From Vibrio barjaei (GTDB lineage: Bacteria > Pseudomonadota > Gammaproteobacteria > Enterobacterales > Vibrionaceae): a DNA stretch of 64,000 nucleotides. Both the position numbers and the translations under genes were made by a program. Position 1 is the first letter of the stretch. Every line of letters begins with the position of its first letter. This document shows positions 52,641 through 62,382 of this stretch, in pieces. The notes under the pieces are model-generated. The model was not told the origin of the DNA. It worked only from the letters and a program-made list of their open reading frames with translations, and made no database searches. The stretch covers positions 218,823-282,822 of the forward strand of contig NZ_LQXO02000022.1 in assembly GCF_001639065.2 (NCBI RefSeq). Reading direction: 5' to 3'.

Positions 52641-53585
52641 ATGAACAACAATGTAACCACCGCCTCACAAGAAGTCGATCCAGTCAAACAATATCGTGAT
52701 AGGACTGGCGTAAACAAAGCCTTCTACGACCGCATTGTCGCCAACAAAGAAAACTGGAAACTAAGTAGGAGACACGTTCAGCCAATCCACACCGGTGAAG
52801 CCTATTTTGTGCCTGCTGGCAGTGTGTTTACCATCCGCCAAACCCATGGTCCACAAATCAATGATGTGATGTTTGCCAACGCACATGATTTGCGTGAAAC
52901 CTCAAGCTTTGAGACCACTATGCAGCTGGAAGGCTTCCAAATGACCACTTTAAACCGCGCTTGGACTAATGTGCCTTACATGCGCCCGATCGCCACCATC
53001 ATTGAAGATGGAGCCAATTATAGTGATAAAGACTCACTACCAGATGACAACACTAAGTGGCATTTCTTTGGCCCGCATTGCACCACTGAGTTGATTGAAG
53101 CGGCGAGTGGCAAATCGAATCACCCATCATGTCAAACCAATTTTGAAATGGCGTGGGGTAAGTTAGGTGTGCCAGCTGATGATGCGCGTACGCGTCAGGC
53201 TGATTTGAATGTGTTTCAACCGAATGATTTTTCGGCTAAAAGTGAAGCGGGTTTCAGTGTCGGTGCACTACACCCAGGTAAAAACTACGAGGGAGGTCAG
53301 TACATTAGTTTTTATGCCGAGATGGACAGCTTTGTGCTAGTGAGTATGTGCCCATTCGGCAACCAAGATGCGCCTATCTTGGAAGTAACCAATTGGCCTC
53401 AGACGATGGAGATCTATGACTCGGGCATTGCGCCAGAAGAGAATCCACGCCACTTCTCGCATCAAGAGGAATGGAACCTGCGCAAAAACCAAATCGAAGG
53501 CACACCAGAAAAGCCTGTGATTGTACGTATACCGGGCGTCACTACTCTGGAGAAAGCGGACACCAGTTATAACGATGCCATCTAA
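52641..53585 (+). CDS. DUF1989 (urea carboxylase-associated) family protein
   Basis: A 314-residue protein of the DUF1989 family, found beside urea/guanidine carboxylase genes elsewhere. GEAYFVPAGSVFTIRQTHGPQINDVMF and QTNFEMAWGKLGVP, and a CPFGNQDAP-like end, are visible. No urea or guanidine carboxylase gene is in the window. AAGGAG precedes the ATG. A small membrane protein gene follows 62 bp on. Activity unknown. Confidence 0.8.
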   Translation: MNNNVTTASQEVDPVKQYRDRTGVNKAFYDRIVANKENWKLSRRHVQPIHTGEAYFVPAGSVFTIRQTHGPQINDVMFANAHDLRETSSFETTMQLEGFQMTTLNRAWTNVPYMRPIATIIEDGANYSDKDSLPDDNTKWHFFGPHCTTELIEAASGKSNHPSCQTNFEMAWGKLGVPADDARTRQADLNVFQPNDFSAKSEAGFSVGALHPGKNYEGGQYISFYAEMDSFVLVSMCPFGNQDAPILEVTNWPQTMEIYDSGIAPEENPRHFSHQEEWNLRKNQIEGTPEKPVIVRIPGVTTLEKADTSYNDAI

Positions 53586-53647
53586 TCGCTAGGTGTAGCG
53601 CGTCTCAACAGGTGCGCTAACTTTTTCAGTTCAAACGAGAGGTTATT

Positions 53648-53980
53648 ATGTCGACGTTAAGAAAATCCACACCCACTAAGTTAGACACCAGCACGAATGC
53701 GCCTCAATTGAAGGATTTAGTGAACACACCGTGGAAGAAGATAGTGTTTATCGGCTTAATATGCAGCCAATTACTCATTTTTGGCTTCTTACCCATCGCC
53801 GCCGCCATTGGGGGAATATTAGAACTAACTGCCTTACAAATCGGAAGTCTAGGTGGCAGCTTGTGGGCGCTTGGTGAAGTGCTTTTTTTTAGTAGCATCG
53901 TTATTCTTGGTAAGCCTGTATTTAACATTTTAAAAACGAAAGTGTTGGCTTTTTTTAGTCGGAAGCAAGCTAAGAGCTGA
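53648..53980 (+). CDS. Small membrane protein (transporter-suffix-domain type)
   Basis: A 110-residue protein with two hydrophobic helices (IVFIGLICSQLLIFGFLPIAAAIGG and a GGSLWALGEVLFFSSIVILG segment) and a basic tail. Proteins of this type are annotated as having a transporter suffix domain. It likely shares a transcript with the DUF1989 gene; it may assist a transporter encoded elsewhere, such as the convergent DUF3360 protein. Confidence 0.72.
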   Translation: MSTLRKSTPTKLDTSTNAPQLKDLVNTPWKKIVFIGLICSQLLIFGFLPIAAAIGGILELTALQIGSLGGSLWALGEVLFFSSIVILGKPVFNILKTKVLAFFSRKQAKS

Positions 53981-54067
53981 TTGGTTAGGTTCTGCGAGCT
54001 TCGAGCTTGCTGTATACGACTTATGCTTAACTCGGGAAAGGGCCAAAATAAGCCCGCCTCGTCAGGC

Positions 54068-54176
54068 AGTTAGCGGAGGTGGAGCATGTGATTCAGGGGA
54101 CGCTGTTGGTGGATTCCTGCCTTCGCAGGAATGACCGCATTTGGGCTTGGGTACTTGATGGTAAGTAGCCTCGAAA
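54068..54176. repeat. Dispersed intergenic repeat, copy A
   Basis: About 109 bp, matching copy B at 56232-56343 along its length (shared blocks GCTGTTGGT, GCAGGAA, TTTGG-CTTGGG). It contains a small inverted repeat TTCCTGC...GCAGGAA. It lies in the 295-bp non-coding gap after the small membrane protein. Confidence 0.6.
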
Positions 54177-54185
54177 CGGTAAGAG

Positions 54186-54213
54186 ACGGTTTAGAACCAC
54201 TGAACTAAACCGT
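54186..54213. terminator. Stem-loop between converging genes
   Basis: ACGGTTTAG / CTAAACCGT with a 10-nt loop, between the small membrane protein and DUF3360 genes. It may end transcription from one or both sides, but it has no U-tract. Confidence 0.5.
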
Positions 54214-54275
54214 TTCGATCAGGAGAGAAAAAGTACCTTCAAACTATTATCTCTTATCGTGAGCTTATCTAAAGG

Positions 54276-55784
54276 TTAACGAAAACTTGGGATAATCGCT
54301 GGTATCCCTGGTAGAAGACCAACCAACGCCATCACACTACTTAACACAATAAACATAACTCCAGGCAACACCCAACGGCTCATTTTACTTAGCTCACCGC
54401 TACGTTCTTTACAACCGACTAAGCCTAAGTTGTCTAACAACATGGTGAGAGACCAGCCGAATGCTGGGTTAACTAGTGCTGAAGAAAATACAACAATAGC
54501 CGCCGATTGTGTGGTTTTCCCTTCACGAGTCATTTCCATTCCAGCTTCTAGCAATGGAACAAATACTCCAACAACTAACGCAACACAAAGTACAGGTTGC
54601 CATATAGCTAAATCCATAGGGTAGCCCCAAACAGCCGCTATGATACAGAACAGTGCCGTCAGCAAAGCACCTGCAGGAATAGGGCGTTTAGCAATAGCCG
54701 CTGGCACGATATAAGTGCCCCACGAAGAAGTAAAATTAGTACCACCGAGCAGAGAGCCGAATGTTTGACGAATTGAAGCCGTGGTCATGGTATCGTCAAT
54801 GTTCATATGTACTTTTTCTGTACGTTCTGGATAGCTGATTTTTTGAAACACTTGATGCCCTAAAAAATCTGGCGACCACATGGCCACTGCTAAAATAGCA
54901 AAGGGCAGTACCACCATGAAATGTTCTATTGTAGGTAAGCCAAGCATCCAGCCAGTATCTTCTCCCCACCAATACATAGGGTTCATATTGGGTAACCCAG
55001 GCTCGGTTTGAAAAGAAAACGGGGCACCCATGGCAAAAGCTAACGAACCACCTAGCAAGCAACTAAGAGGCACGGCTAGCCAACGTTTACGAAAATGTTC
55101 CAATAAAGCATATAAAATAATAGTGCAAAAGATCACGACAAACGCAATATGACTCATGCCTATTCCCTCAGCCCAAGTGAACAGCTTTTTAACTTGAGAA
55201 ACGGTTCCCACAAAGCCAAGGTAGAGTAATAGACCGCCACACACACCTTTACTGGTGAGACTTGCTAACATGCTGCCGCCTTTACTGATGGCTAAGATTA
55301 AGCCAAAAGCGCCAATCAGCAACCCAAAAGCCATAGGATGCCCGCCTGCTGCAACGACAATGGGAATTAAAGGGATTAGTGGGCCGTGTGTACCTGCGAG
55401 ATTAGCAGTCGGTAATAAGAATCCTGAGAAAAGAATAATGAAAACAGATGCAATGAGTAATTCATAACGAACATTTTCCAAAACAAAGCCTTCATTTAGC
55501 CCAAGCGCTCCAGCAAAGGTGGCTGCAATGGCTCCCACCATAACTACTTTGCCAATGGTCGCCGCCATCGCTGGGATGGTATCTTCGAGCTCAAATCGAT
55601 AATCTTTAAACGGCAGATTGGCACGCCAGCGTTTGGGTGCCATGATTTGTAATTCATGTTCTAAATATTGTTCTCGGGTAACAAATTTCGATCTTGGTTT
55701 ATGTTGTTGTTCATAAGTCAGTTCATCCTCGTTGACTTGAGGCTTATCTGTTCGTATATGTACGGACTCTATAGTACTGCTCAT
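54276..55784 (-). CDS. DUF3360 family membrane transporter
   Basis: A 502-residue inner-membrane protein with roughly twelve helices after a soluble N-terminal tail of 70 residues. GTHGPLIPLIPIVVAAGGHPMAFG and NLAGTHGP resemble the nucleobase/sulfate-type permease core seen in DUF3360 proteins, a family frequent in Vibrio. Substrate unknown. It is convergent with the LysR-regulated DUF1989 unit. Confidence 0.8.
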   Translation of the reverse strand: MSSTIESVHIRTDKPQVNEDELTYEQQHKPRSKFVTREQYLEHELQIMAPKRWRANLPFKDYRFELEDTIPAMAATIGKVVMVGAIAATFAGALGLNEGFVLENVRYELLIASVFIILFSGFLLPTANLAGTHGPLIPLIPIVVAAGGHPMAFGLLIGAFGLILAISKGGSMLASLTSKGVCGGLLLYLGFVGTVSQVKKLFTWAEGIGMSHIAFVVIFCTIILYALLEHFRKRWLAVPLSCLLGGSLAFAMGAPFSFQTEPGLPNMNPMYWWGEDTGWMLGLPTIEHFMVVLPFAILAVAMWSPDFLGHQVFQKISYPERTEKVHMNIDDTMTTASIRQTFGSLLGGTNFTSSWGTYIVPAAIAKRPIPAGALLTALFCIIAAVWGYPMDLAIWQPVLCVALVVGVFVPLLEAGMEMTREGKTTQSAAIVVFSSALVNPAFGWSLTMLLDNLGLVGCKERSGELSKMSRWVLPGVMFIVLSSVMALVGLLPGIPAIIPSFR

Positions 55785-56231
55785 TTTGATTCCTTTCGTT
55801 CACACTCTAAGGTGTGTTTCTCCAACCAACGTTATTTACTCACTGTACGAAGACTATGCGAGTAGTTGTCTATATATTATCGGCTACAAAGACTCGATGA
55901 CTCTTTTTGTAACCCATTGAAATTCAGTTGTTAGTACCTTATACCAATCGAAAAAAAACAAATAGTCTCAGACAGTTAGACATTAGTCGTAGAGTGCGGC
56001 TGCTAGTATTAGCTTTGTTGTGGCATTCGATAGAGTCGAATTCAGTTAGACTGTTATCCTCGCGAAAACGAAGAGCTTCTGAAGCGTGTAAATAACTGAA
56101 AATTTGAAAGTAAATCATGTAAATTAGGTTTACAAAACGTTGTATGAGACTCTCTTTTTCAAGGGAATGACGAATATATTGAGGTGGATGCGAGACAGAA
56201 AAGGGGAGAAAGTAAGCCATCGTCGACGAGC

Positions 56232-56343
56232 AACTATCAGAGGTGAAGTATATGATTCTGGTGACGTGCTGTTGGTCGATTTCTATCTTTGCAGGAACGA
56301 CAGGATTTGGACTTGGGCACGTGCTGGTAGGTAACTTAGAAAG
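56232..56343. repeat. Dispersed intergenic repeat, copy B
   Basis: About 112 bp in the same orientation as copy A (54068-54176). Shared blocks include ATGATTC/GTGATTC, GCTGTTGGT, GCAGGAA and TTTGGACTTGGGCAC versus TTTGGGCTTGGGTAC. Confidence 0.6.
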
Positions 56344-56403
56344 GAACAAAAGTGCTTTAACTTGCCTACGCCGTCTAACTTGATATAGCCAATACAACGA
56401 AAA

Positions 56404-56424
56404 AACCCGCCTCGCAGCGGGGTT
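56404..56424. terminator. GC-rich hairpin
   Basis: AACCCGC pairs with GCGGGGTT (one bulged G) around CTCGCA; an A-run on the left makes it terminator-like for minus-strand transcripts. Confidence 0.45.
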
Positions 56425-56572
56425 GGTCAAAGAGCTTGATTATGAACTTATCAGGACCATAAGTTACCAATAGTGAGCCTGTGAAGTCTCAATTAAACAG
56501 ACTCTAGGTACGTCGCTAGTATGGTAATAACCGAGAGACAGTACCATTCCCTTGATATTGGTAAAGGGGGAA

Positions 56573-56609
56573 GTCAGCAAAGAAGCGGAGCACGATGCTT
56601 TTTGCTGAC
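56573..56609 (-). terminator. Stem-loop after mngB
   Basis: GTCAGCAAA / TTTGCTGAC with an inner AAGC/GCTT extension, beginning 13 bp past the mngB stop. It has no clear U-tract. Confidence 0.55.
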
Positions 56610-56621
56610 CACAAACTTAGC

Positions 56622-59261
56622 CTAAAGCTTAACTTGGAAGCTTCTCGCCTGACACGGTTTTAGCGATCCAAAGGATTGCATCTCAACGTTCGTATCTCGA
56701 ATTCGCTCGTCCATACTCACTTCTCTCCAAGAGGTAACCGATTCATTGAATGCGATATTGTCTTCAACGACTGAAGTCTCTGATGGGTTGTAGACTCGGA
56801 GAATTAATGCGTTTTCATCTTCTGCTTTCTTAAGTACGCTCAGAACGGCTCCTTTTTGACTCTTATTGAGCAAGGAGTAAGTCAACGGTTTGTTTTGCTC
56901 GCCCACATTCAACTTCATCGCGTTATAAGGAATTTTGTTGTAGCACTGAACTGGCGTTACATTGTCACGCGACTCTGCCATGATGTTGGCATCTATGTGG
57001 TTGCCAGCAAAACCAAACAGCGCGAACTCACACACGATCTTGCCGCGAGTTTGAGAATGTGGTGTTGGGATCTTAATACCAGATGGTCGGCCAGGTCGAA
57101 GAAGAAGGTTCTCTTTACCAAGGACCCCAACACCACGGAATAGCGTGAGTGCGAAAGTATCACGTTGCGCGTTACCTTGACTGGAAATGACTTCGAATTC
57201 ACGCAGACCATTGGACATTATTGCCATACCGCCCGTGTTGTTCTCAACCGCTGCGAAGTTCATCAGTTGATAAACGGGTACGGGTGCTTCTTTCCAGCCT
57301 TCTTGCTCCCAAACATCCATCGCAGGATCGTTCGTCGGGCGAGTGATGAGACCAAACTGGTTATCGGCAACGACAGTTTCAGATACGAATGGTGTAGGAA
57401 CGAGAACTCGAACACGGTGATCGTCGGCTTGGTTGTCCATTTCCATGCGGACTTCAATACGACGAGAGCCCTGTTTTAGAACCACTTGGCAGTCCACATC
57501 AACAAATCCGTTTTGGCCTGAACGCGCTTCGCGCTCTTCAAGGTTTGCAGGTACGTTCATGCGAGTTTTGATTGTTGCAACAGACTGGAAGCCTTCATGT
57601 TTGATGCTGGTTTCAACGTCAAACTCATCGGAATACATCAGCCATTCTTGGCGAGAAGGTGAGTAATCGTACTCGTCGCCATCGTCAGAACCATCTTCGA
57701 CACGCAATACTTGGTCGAACGACATTTGAGTGTCTTTATCAAACACAGTCAGTGTACCGTTGTTGTTAACTGTTATTTGGTAGAACTCATTTTCAAGTAT
57801 GTCGGCGCTTGAGTGAATCGCTTTTTGTGCGCCGTCTTGGTTACCTTGGATGTGAAGCGTAGTGTAGCCCATTGCAGGTACTGAGTATTTAATCTGGATA
57901 TCGTACTCAATAAATGGGTCATAGTTACCATAGTGAACAATTTGGCGGTCAATCTTGCCTGGGTCGATAATGCGTTGGTCTTGGATATAGTAGTCGACCG
58001 CCTTGCCATCATCATCGAACAGATTGAACTTGTCAGCGCGAATGGTGATGGTTGTGTTGATCACTTCCTCACGTTCGTAAGGTGACAGGTTAAAGAACGC
58101 TAGCTTGTCACACCCTTCACGTGCAGGCATATGGTCAACAATCTTACGCTTGTAGAAATTGATCAGGTTGGTCGCCATATCATCCGCTAGGATGTAACGG
58201 TTTAAGATCTCAGCGTGAACTTTATCAGAGCAGCAGCAACCAATAGAGTCGTGAGCATGGTTCTTCATGCTCTCTTTCCACATTTTTTCGATAAGACCGT
58301 GGTGGTATTCAAATCCAAGAGCCCAAGCAATTGAAGCGAGCGGCTCTAAGATGTTGACGATCTTATTTTCCACTTCAGCATGGATCAATTTGATGTCCAT
58401 ACGAGTCGATGAAATTGTGCGGTGGACGCGCATGTACTTGCCGTCGTTAAACTCACCTTTGATGGTATCGAGGTTGTCACGCTGTTCACGGATACGGTCG
58501 AAGACCTCTTCAAAGCGGCTCATGACGAACTCACGCTCTGGATAGATCTCGCGTAGTTTGTCCATCACGTCAAAGATATCTTTTTGAATTGGCATTTGGT
58601 CGTGACCGTTTGGCAAAAGGATATCTTTAGTCACAGATGGCTTTTCAAGTACTGGGAAATACTTGTCGAGACGCGCACGTAAACCTTCTTCATCTTGCGG
58701 TAGGTATTTACCAATCGCATAACCAAGCGGAAGTACTTGTGTCATGACTTCTGAGCCATCGTTTGATTGCCAAAGGAATTCGGTTTTGTCGGTGCCATGA
58801 CGCTCAGAACAACCACGCCAGAACATAGCGGTGTCGATATCGAAACCGTTATAGATCATCGGCAACTGAGAGCTCATTGAAAACGAATCAGGTAGGTAAC
58901 CAATCTTCATTGGCTCACCAAGAGAGAGACAATCGCGTAATCCATACATCATGTTTCGTACGATAGATTCACCTGAGACTTGCATGGTGTCTGTTTGCGA
59001 GTACCAAGGACCCACAATCAACTTACCTGCTTCTGCGAGGGCTTTCACACGCTCTTTGTTTTCTGGTTTGATAGCAAAATAGTCTTCAAGAACCGCTGTT
59101 TGTCCATCAAGTACGTAGTATTTGTACTCAGAGTCTGTCTCCAGACGCTGCATAATTTCTTCCATATTGTTCACCAGAAGAATGCGCGATTCTTCTGTCG
59201 TGAAATACCATTCACGGTCCCAATGCATGTGAGGAGTGATATGAACGCGAGATGTAGTCAT
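56622..59261 (-). CDS. mngB: Mannosylglycerate hydrolase, GH38 alpha-mannosidase
   Basis: A 879-residue cytoplasmic GH38 enzyme that hydrolyses 2-O-(6-phospho-mannosyl)-glycerate, delivered by MngA, to mannose-6-phosphate and glycerate. The N-terminus [20 protein letters not shown] contains the zinc ligands (HMHWD), the nucleophile is Asp125 in IGYLPDSF, and [14 protein letters not shown] is the second metal block. It matches E. coli MngB closely in length and motifs. ATG 59261 is preferred (AAAGG upstream) over a longer form from 59312. It follows mngA across 122 bp with a hairpin. Confidence 0.93.
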   Translation of the reverse strand: MTTSRVHITPHMHWDREWYFTTEESRILLVNNMEEIMQRLETDSEYKYYVLDGQTAVLEDYFAIKPENKERVKALAEAGKLIVGPWYSQTDTMQVSGESIVRNMMYGLRDCLSLGEPMKIGYLPDSFSMSSQLPMIYNGFDIDTAMFWRGCSERHGTDKTEFLWQSNDGSEVMTQVLPLGYAIGKYLPQDEEGLRARLDKYFPVLEKPSVTKDILLPNGHDQMPIQKDIFDVMDKLREIYPEREFVMSRFEEVFDRIREQRDNLDTIKGEFNDGKYMRVHRTISSTRMDIKLIHAEVENKIVNILEPLASIAWALGFEYHHGLIEKMWKESMKNHAHDSIGCCCSDKVHAEILNRYILADDMATNLINFYKRKIVDHMPAREGCDKLAFFNLSPYEREEVINTTITIRADKFNLFDDDGKAVDYYIQDQRIIDPGKIDRQIVHYGNYDPFIEYDIQIKYSVPAMGYTTLHIQGNQDGAQKAIHSSADILENEFYQITVNNNGTLTVFDKDTQMSFDQVLRVEDGSDDGDEYDYSPSRQEWLMYSDEFDVETSIKHEGFQSVATIKTRMNVPANLEEREARSGQNGFVDVDCQVVLKQGSRRIEVRMEMDNQADDHRVRVLVPTPFVSETVVADNQFGLITRPTNDPAMDVWEQEGWKEAPVPVYQLMNFAAVENNTGGMAIMSNGLREFEVISSQGNAQRDTFALTLFRGVGVLGKENLLLRPGRPSGIKIPTPHSQTRGKIVCEFALFGFAGNHIDANIMAESRDNVTPVQCYNKIPYNAMKLNVGEQNKPLTYSLLNKSQKGAVLSVLKKAEDENALILRVYNPSETSVVEDNIAFNESVTSWREVSMDERIRDTNVEMQSFGSLKPCQARSFQVKL

Positions 59262-59336
59262 TGTGTTAACCTTTGGACTGCTTTGCAGTGAGTTTGAATT
59301 CTTTAATATCAAGGGATTGTTTCTATTTGCTGATTT

Positions 59337-59359
59337 AGGGCACAGAGAGCCTGTGCCCT
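59337..59359 (-). other. Stem-loop between mngA and mngB
   Basis: A 9-bp stem AGGGCACAG / CTGTGCCCT with a 5-nt loop, 24 bp past the mngA stop on the minus strand. No U-tract; it may tune mngB relative to mngA. Confidence 0.6.
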
Positions 59360-59383
59360 TCAGCTTATTGATGGTTTATGCCA

Positions 59384-61318
59384 TTAGTTTTGAGTCGCAA
59401 CCTGAGCGTCAAACTTGCCCTTTTTTACGGCATGCGCTCTCCACGCTAGCAAGGTTACGGTTGAGATAGCGGTACCAATTAAGGCTGCACCGAACCAGAT
59501 CGCTGCGGCCATGAAGCTGCCAATACCAGCGTCGTGCAGTAGGAAAATTGAGAAGATACCCGCTCCCGGTGTTGATAGACCGATACCTGCAGCACCAATC
59601 ATCGCCCCTGTTACAACTGAGCCTAATAGGAACGAGCCGATAACACGGATTGGATCTTCAATCGCCATCGGGATAGCACCTTCGGTGATACCCGCAAGAC
59701 CAAGTAACCATGTAGATTTACCGGTTTCAATTTCAAAGTCTTTGAATAAACGTGGTGCAAGCATGGTCGATGCAGTTACTGTGAATGCCGATACCATTTT
59801 CACTGAGCCGAAGATAGCGTATGGGCCGTAAACACCGTTTGCCATTGCACCAAGACAGAATGCGTATGCCGCTTTGTTTACTGGACCACCTAAGTCGAAT
59901 GATACGAAACAGCCAATCACGGCGCCCAGAAGTAGAGCGTTTGTGCCAGACATGCCGTTTAGCCAGTCAGTTAGGCCTTGGTTAAGCCATGCAACAGGCT
60001 TGCCGATAACAAACAGCATTAGTGAACCCGCAACCAAAGTGCCAATAACTGGATATAAGTAGAAGGTTAAGAAGCCGTTGAAGGCAGGGCTAAGGCGAAC
60101 ATTCTCTTTCACCCAACGCATTACGTAACCCGCAATCAGACCACCAACTACGCCACCTAAGAAGCCTGAACCGATTAGGTTGGCAGCGATACCTGCAGCA
60201 AAACCAGGACCAAGTGCTGGTTTATCAGCAAGTGAGTAAGCGGTGTAAGCGGCAAGTACAGGAACCATCAAGGTGCCAAGCAGACCGCCGCCAAGCTTGC
60301 GATACATCCATAGCCACGAACCATCGGTTGCATACAATTCTTGCAGATCGAAAATTTGAGCAATAAGAACGGCCACTGCCAGAACTGTACCGCCAGCCAC
60401 AATAAGAGGAACGGCATAAGAGATACCGGAAAGCAGTGCTTGTTTTAGCTCTGTTTTCAGCGGTAGTTTTTTCGGTTTATCGTCCGTTGCGATAGTACGC
60501 TCAGCACCAGCACTGTTCTTGCCTGCTTCAATTGCGTCGTTGAGAATACGTTCTGCGTGTTTGATTGGCTCTGCCACTGGCACTTCAACACGTGGGATAC
60601 CATTAAAGCGTTCAACTTCTTTGATCGCGACTTCTGCTGCAAATACAACAGCTGTGGCTTTGTTCAACTGTTCTACAGTCAAACGGTCTTCAATCCCGTT
60701 CGCACCTTGTTTCTCAACATAAACCTTGTAGCCTAGCTTTTTACCTGTCTTTTCAAGGTACTCGGCTGCCATGTAGGTATGAGCAATACCAGCAGGGCAG
60801 GCGGTCACACAAACAACGGTTGGCGCATTTGTATCTAAGTTGTCTTGTTTTTCAGCTATGTTGTCTTTGCCGGTCAATAAACCCAGAATTTGTTCTGAAG
60901 TTGTAGCATTGAGAACCGCCTGACGCACATCATCGTCAACCAGTGTCGTGGTCAGCTCGGTAAGCAGGTGCATATGTGTTGAGCCTGCTTCTGCATTTGG
61001 AATTGCAATTAAGAAGATGAGATTAACGTCTTCATCTTCATCAAGTCCTTGCCACTTAAGGTCTTTTGAAAGGGTGGCGACTGCGAAAGCGGCTTCTTTC
61101 ACCGCGTCAGTTTTCCCATGTGGTACTGCTAAGCCTTCTCCTAGCGCTGTTGGGCCTTGAGCTTCGCGCTCGAATACAGCCTTTAAATATTCTTCCTTAT
61201 TGTACAACTTGCCTTGTTGGTGTAATTGTTCGGCAAGGGCTTCAATCGCTGCATCACGACTTTCAAATGTCGTTTGTAGGTTTATCAGCGATGGGTTGGT
61301 AAGAGATGTTAGGTTCAT
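59384..61318 (-). CDS. mngA: PTS EIIABC for 2-O-alpha-mannosyl-D-glycerate
   Basis: A 644-residue fructose-family PTS transporter in A-B-C order. EIIA carries the phosphorylatable His67 in LAVPHGKT, EIIB carries Cys174 in VTACPAGIAHTYMAAEYLEK, and the EIIC membrane domain (from about residue 290) has GGVVGGLIAGYV and TEGAIPMAIEDP. It imports and phosphorylates mannosylglycerate. It is divergent from mngR over 255 bp. Confidence 0.9.
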   Translation of the reverse strand: MNLTSLTNPSLINLQTTFESRDAAIEALAEQLHQQGKLYNKEEYLKAVFEREAQGPTALGEGLAVPHGKTDAVKEAAFAVATLSKDLKWQGLDEDEDVNLIFLIAIPNAEAGSTHMHLLTELTTTLVDDDVRQAVLNATTSEQILGLLTGKDNIAEKQDNLDTNAPTVVCVTACPAGIAHTYMAAEYLEKTGKKLGYKVYVEKQGANGIEDRLTVEQLNKATAVVFAAEVAIKEVERFNGIPRVEVPVAEPIKHAERILNDAIEAGKNSAGAERTIATDDKPKKLPLKTELKQALLSGISYAVPLIVAGGTVLAVAVLIAQIFDLQELYATDGSWLWMYRKLGGGLLGTLMVPVLAAYTAYSLADKPALGPGFAAGIAANLIGSGFLGGVVGGLIAGYVMRWVKENVRLSPAFNGFLTFYLYPVIGTLVAGSLMLFVIGKPVAWLNQGLTDWLNGMSGTNALLLGAVIGCFVSFDLGGPVNKAAYAFCLGAMANGVYGPYAIFGSVKMVSAFTVTASTMLAPRLFKDFEIETGKSTWLLGLAGITEGAIPMAIEDPIRVIGSFLLGSVVTGAMIGAAGIGLSTPGAGIFSIFLLHDAGIGSFMAAAIWFGAALIGTAISTVTLLAWRAHAVKKGKFDAQVATQN

Positions 61319-61573
61319 AACTTTTGTCCCATTGTTACATTCATCTATTGTTGTCCTGTCAACAATGAGTGAATAATACCTATTTGATACAAATGATCCA
61401 TGATCAAGATCTCATTTATCTGGAAATATGTATTGTTGTTGTATTTAAATTTAAGTTTTTTGTAGTAACAACTGCTTGTCATTGGTCTATCAATTCGTAT
61501 CATATTGGTTAAATATAGTTAATGTTGAGTGCTCCGACTCAATTGACGCCGTAATCAGGTAGTAGAGGTTAGT

Positions 61574-62287
61574 ATGGCGAGATTACCGATGTATCGCAGA
61601 ATTGCCGATGCGATCCGCGAAAAAATTAGTAGTGGAGAATATAAAGTGGGGGAAGCATTGCCCACTGAAGCCCAGTTGCGTGAAGAGTTTTCTGTGAGTC
61701 GGGTGACTGTCAGGCAGGCTATCAAGTTATTGGTAGAAAACCAGGAGCTAGAGAGTATTCAAGGTAGTGGTACATATGTAAAAGAAAACCGTGTTAATTA
61801 TGATATCTACCAACAAACCAGTTTTGCTGAGAAATGGGCTCACCTACAAGGTGTGACTCACAGTGATGTACTGGCCTTTGAGATTCAAGCCGCATCCATC
61901 ACTATGGCTGAACATCTAGAGATCTCAGAAGGAGAACGTATCTTCTACATTAAACGCGTTCGCTTCTTGGACGATAACCCAATCACGGTGGAAGAAACTT
62001 GGATGCCAACGAGTATGTTCCCAGACCTGACTTATCAGGTCATGCAAGGCTCTAAGTACGATTTCATTGAGAAACAAAAAGGCTTGATCATCGATCGTAG
62101 CGAACAAGAAATCATTCCTGTATTACCACCGGAAGATATTGCAGACCTACTGCAAATTAACCCAGCACAACCCATCATAGAGAAGCGAACTAGAGGTTAT
62201 TTACGCGGAGACACAGTGTTCGAGTATAGTCGTAACTACTTTAAATCTAGTGAGTATAAATTTACCTTGGTGGCTAAACGACACTAA
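61574..62287 (+). CDS. mngR: GntR-family regulator of mannosylglycerate genes (MngR)
   Basis: A 237-residue HutC-subfamily regulator. The HTH (IADAIREKISSGEYKVGEAL, PTEAQLREEFSVSRVTVRQA) is followed by a UTRA domain ending FEYSRNYFKSSEYKFTLVAKR. Adjacent and divergent to mngA, as in E. coli mngR. Its operator in the 255-bp gap was not recognised with confidence. Confidence 0.87.
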   Translation: MARLPMYRRIADAIREKISSGEYKVGEALPTEAQLREEFSVSRVTVRQAIKLLVENQELESIQGSGTYVKENRVNYDIYQQTSFAEKWAHLQGVTHSDVLAFEIQAASITMAEHLEISEGERIFYIKRVRFLDDNPITVEETWMPTSMFPDLTYQVMQGSKYDFIEKQKGLIIDRSEQEIIPVLPPEDIADLLQINPAQPIIEKRTRGYLRGDTVFEYSRNYFKSSEYKFTLVAKRH

Positions 62288-62291
62288 CGCA

Positions 62292-62318
62292 AAAACCCGC
62301 AGCTAGGCTGCGGGTTTT
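62292..62318. terminator. Rho-independent terminator
   Basis: A 12-bp stem AAAACCCGCAGC / GCTGCGGGTTTT with a 3-nt loop, between converging mngR and phnX. Confidence 0.88.
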
Positions 62319-62382
62319 GCGTTCAAATGCTCGATAAGCCAAAGGAGCTCAGCGCGCTTCTTGTACTGTCGACGTGTCGTCG

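Larger units (their letters stand above)
55785..56621. other. Long non-coding gap with repeat and stem-loops
   Basis: About 840 bp between the DUF3360 start and the mngB stop. It holds the DUF3360 promoter, repeat copy B (56232-56343), a GC-rich hairpin (56404-56424) and a hairpin after mngB (56573-56609). The 163-codon minus-strand ORF here (55939-56430) spans the repeat and looks non-coding. Confidence 0.5.

Noticed and set aside
55939..56430. 163-codon minus-strand ORF downstream of mngB
   Set aside because: Composition is not protein-like, it spans the dispersed repeat and a hairpin, and no family or ribosome-binding site is apparent.
61319..61573. MngR operator in the mngA-mngR gap
   Set aside because: Several AT-rich partial repeats and a small ATTGTTG/CAACAAT hairpin are present, but none is clearly a HutC-type site.
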